From Candidatus Woesearchaeota archaeon (GTDB lineage Archaea > Nanobdellota > Nanobdellia > Woesearchaeales > UBA525): a DNA stretch of 5,307 bases. Below are positions 5,134 to 5,307 of the stretch, piece by piece. Both the position numbers and the translations under genes were made by a program. The stretch spans positions 1 to 5,307 of the forward strand of contig JAJPEB010000095.1 in the NCBI GenBank assembly GCA_023252315.1, written 5' to 3'. Every line of letters begins with the position of its first letter. Position 1 is the first letter of the stretch. The notes beneath the pieces were generated by a model. That model ran no database searches, had not been told where the DNA came from, and was given only the letters and a program-made list of their open reading frames with translations.

Positions 5134-5307
5134 ATGGCAACCGCATTCGAGAGCCGAGTCTACGACATCGTGAAGAGAGTGCCCGCAGGCAAGGTCACCA
5201 CCTATGCTGCGGTAGGCCGCGCGCTCGGCACGAGAGGCTATCGCGCGATCGGCGCCGCGCTCAGCCGCAACCCCTCGCATCTCGAGACGCCATGCCACCG
5301 CGTCGTC
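5134..5307 (+). CDS. MGMT-type methylated-DNA-protein cysteine methyltransferase, short form (3' end beyond window)
   Basis: The 58 residues present are the start of the alkyltransferase DNA-binding domain: FESRVYDIVKRVPAGKVTTY (5-24), a YRAIG segment with the likely arginine finger Arg37, Asn46-Pro47, and the active-site block Pro53-Cys54-His55-Arg56-Val57. Proteins of this family (Ogt/Ada-C/MGMT) move an alkyl group from O6-alkylguanine to the active-site cysteine in a single-use reaction. Cys54 is present rather than the Trp of alkyltransferase-like (ATL) proteins, so it should be able to react. The ATG is supported by the TATA spacing and leaves no room for the N-terminal domain of full-length Ogt/Ada proteins, so this is a short form. 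The right edge cuts it within the active-site motif, and the C-terminal part cannot be judged. Confidence 0.93.
   Translation, partial: MATAFESRVYDIVKRVPAGKVTTYAAVGRALGTRGYRAIGAALSRNPSHLETPCHRVV

Noticed and set aside
1..5307. tRNA, rRNA, insertion sequences and attachment sites.
   Set aside because: I saw no tRNA-like cloverleaf, rRNA segment, transposase or flanking target duplications on either strand.

Overview
The window (roughly 60-65% G+C by eye) looks archaeal. Every gene has its own TATA element. For four of the five genes the box begins 27-31 nt before the start codon, which is the geometry of leaderless archaeal transcripts. The window also encodes a secreted protein crowded with N-glycosylation sequons and PEGA/Ig-like domains, typical of archaeal cell surfaces. 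The proteins lack the strongly acidic composition of haloarchaea. A DPANN-type lineage with high G+C (Micrarchaeota or Diapherotrites-like) is a guess from architecture only.

Layout. (1) Positions 1-2347, minus strand: the 5' part (782 codons, no stop, running off the left edge) of a large modular surface protein. It has a signal peptide, Ig-like domains, a PEGA-like domain, an 8-cysteine module, another Ig-like domain, an Asn-Gly-Thr linker, a second 8-cysteine module, a second PEGA domain, another linker and the start of a third cysteine module. (2) Positions 2348-2504: divergent promoter region with one TATA box per strand and a palindrome abutting the minus-strand box. (3) Positions 2505-3488, plus strand: a GTG-started, membrane-anchored extracellular protein with two copies of a His-x-His-Pro domain, possibly metal-binding. 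(4) Positions 3514-4407, plus: a two-domain PhnB-like protein of the VOC superfamily. (5) Positions 4408-4622: intergenic region with three successive inverted repeats, then a promoter. (6) Positions 4623-5072, plus: a single-domain VOC/glyoxalase-like protein with a Lys/Ala-rich tail. (7) Positions 5134-5307, plus: the start of a short MGMT-type DNA alkyltransferase with an intact Pro-Cys-His-Arg-Val active site, cut by the right edge.

The plus-strand genes are co-oriented, but each has its own promoter, so they look like single-gene units rather than one operon. The only thematic links I can suggest are a surface pair (the divergent secreted proteins) and a loose detoxification/repair group (two VOC proteins and an alkyltransferase); both are inference. 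The most unusual items are the repeated 8-cysteine module, the duplicated HxHP protein, and the inverted-repeat cluster at 4413-4500, whose arms can pair in mutually exclusive ways.
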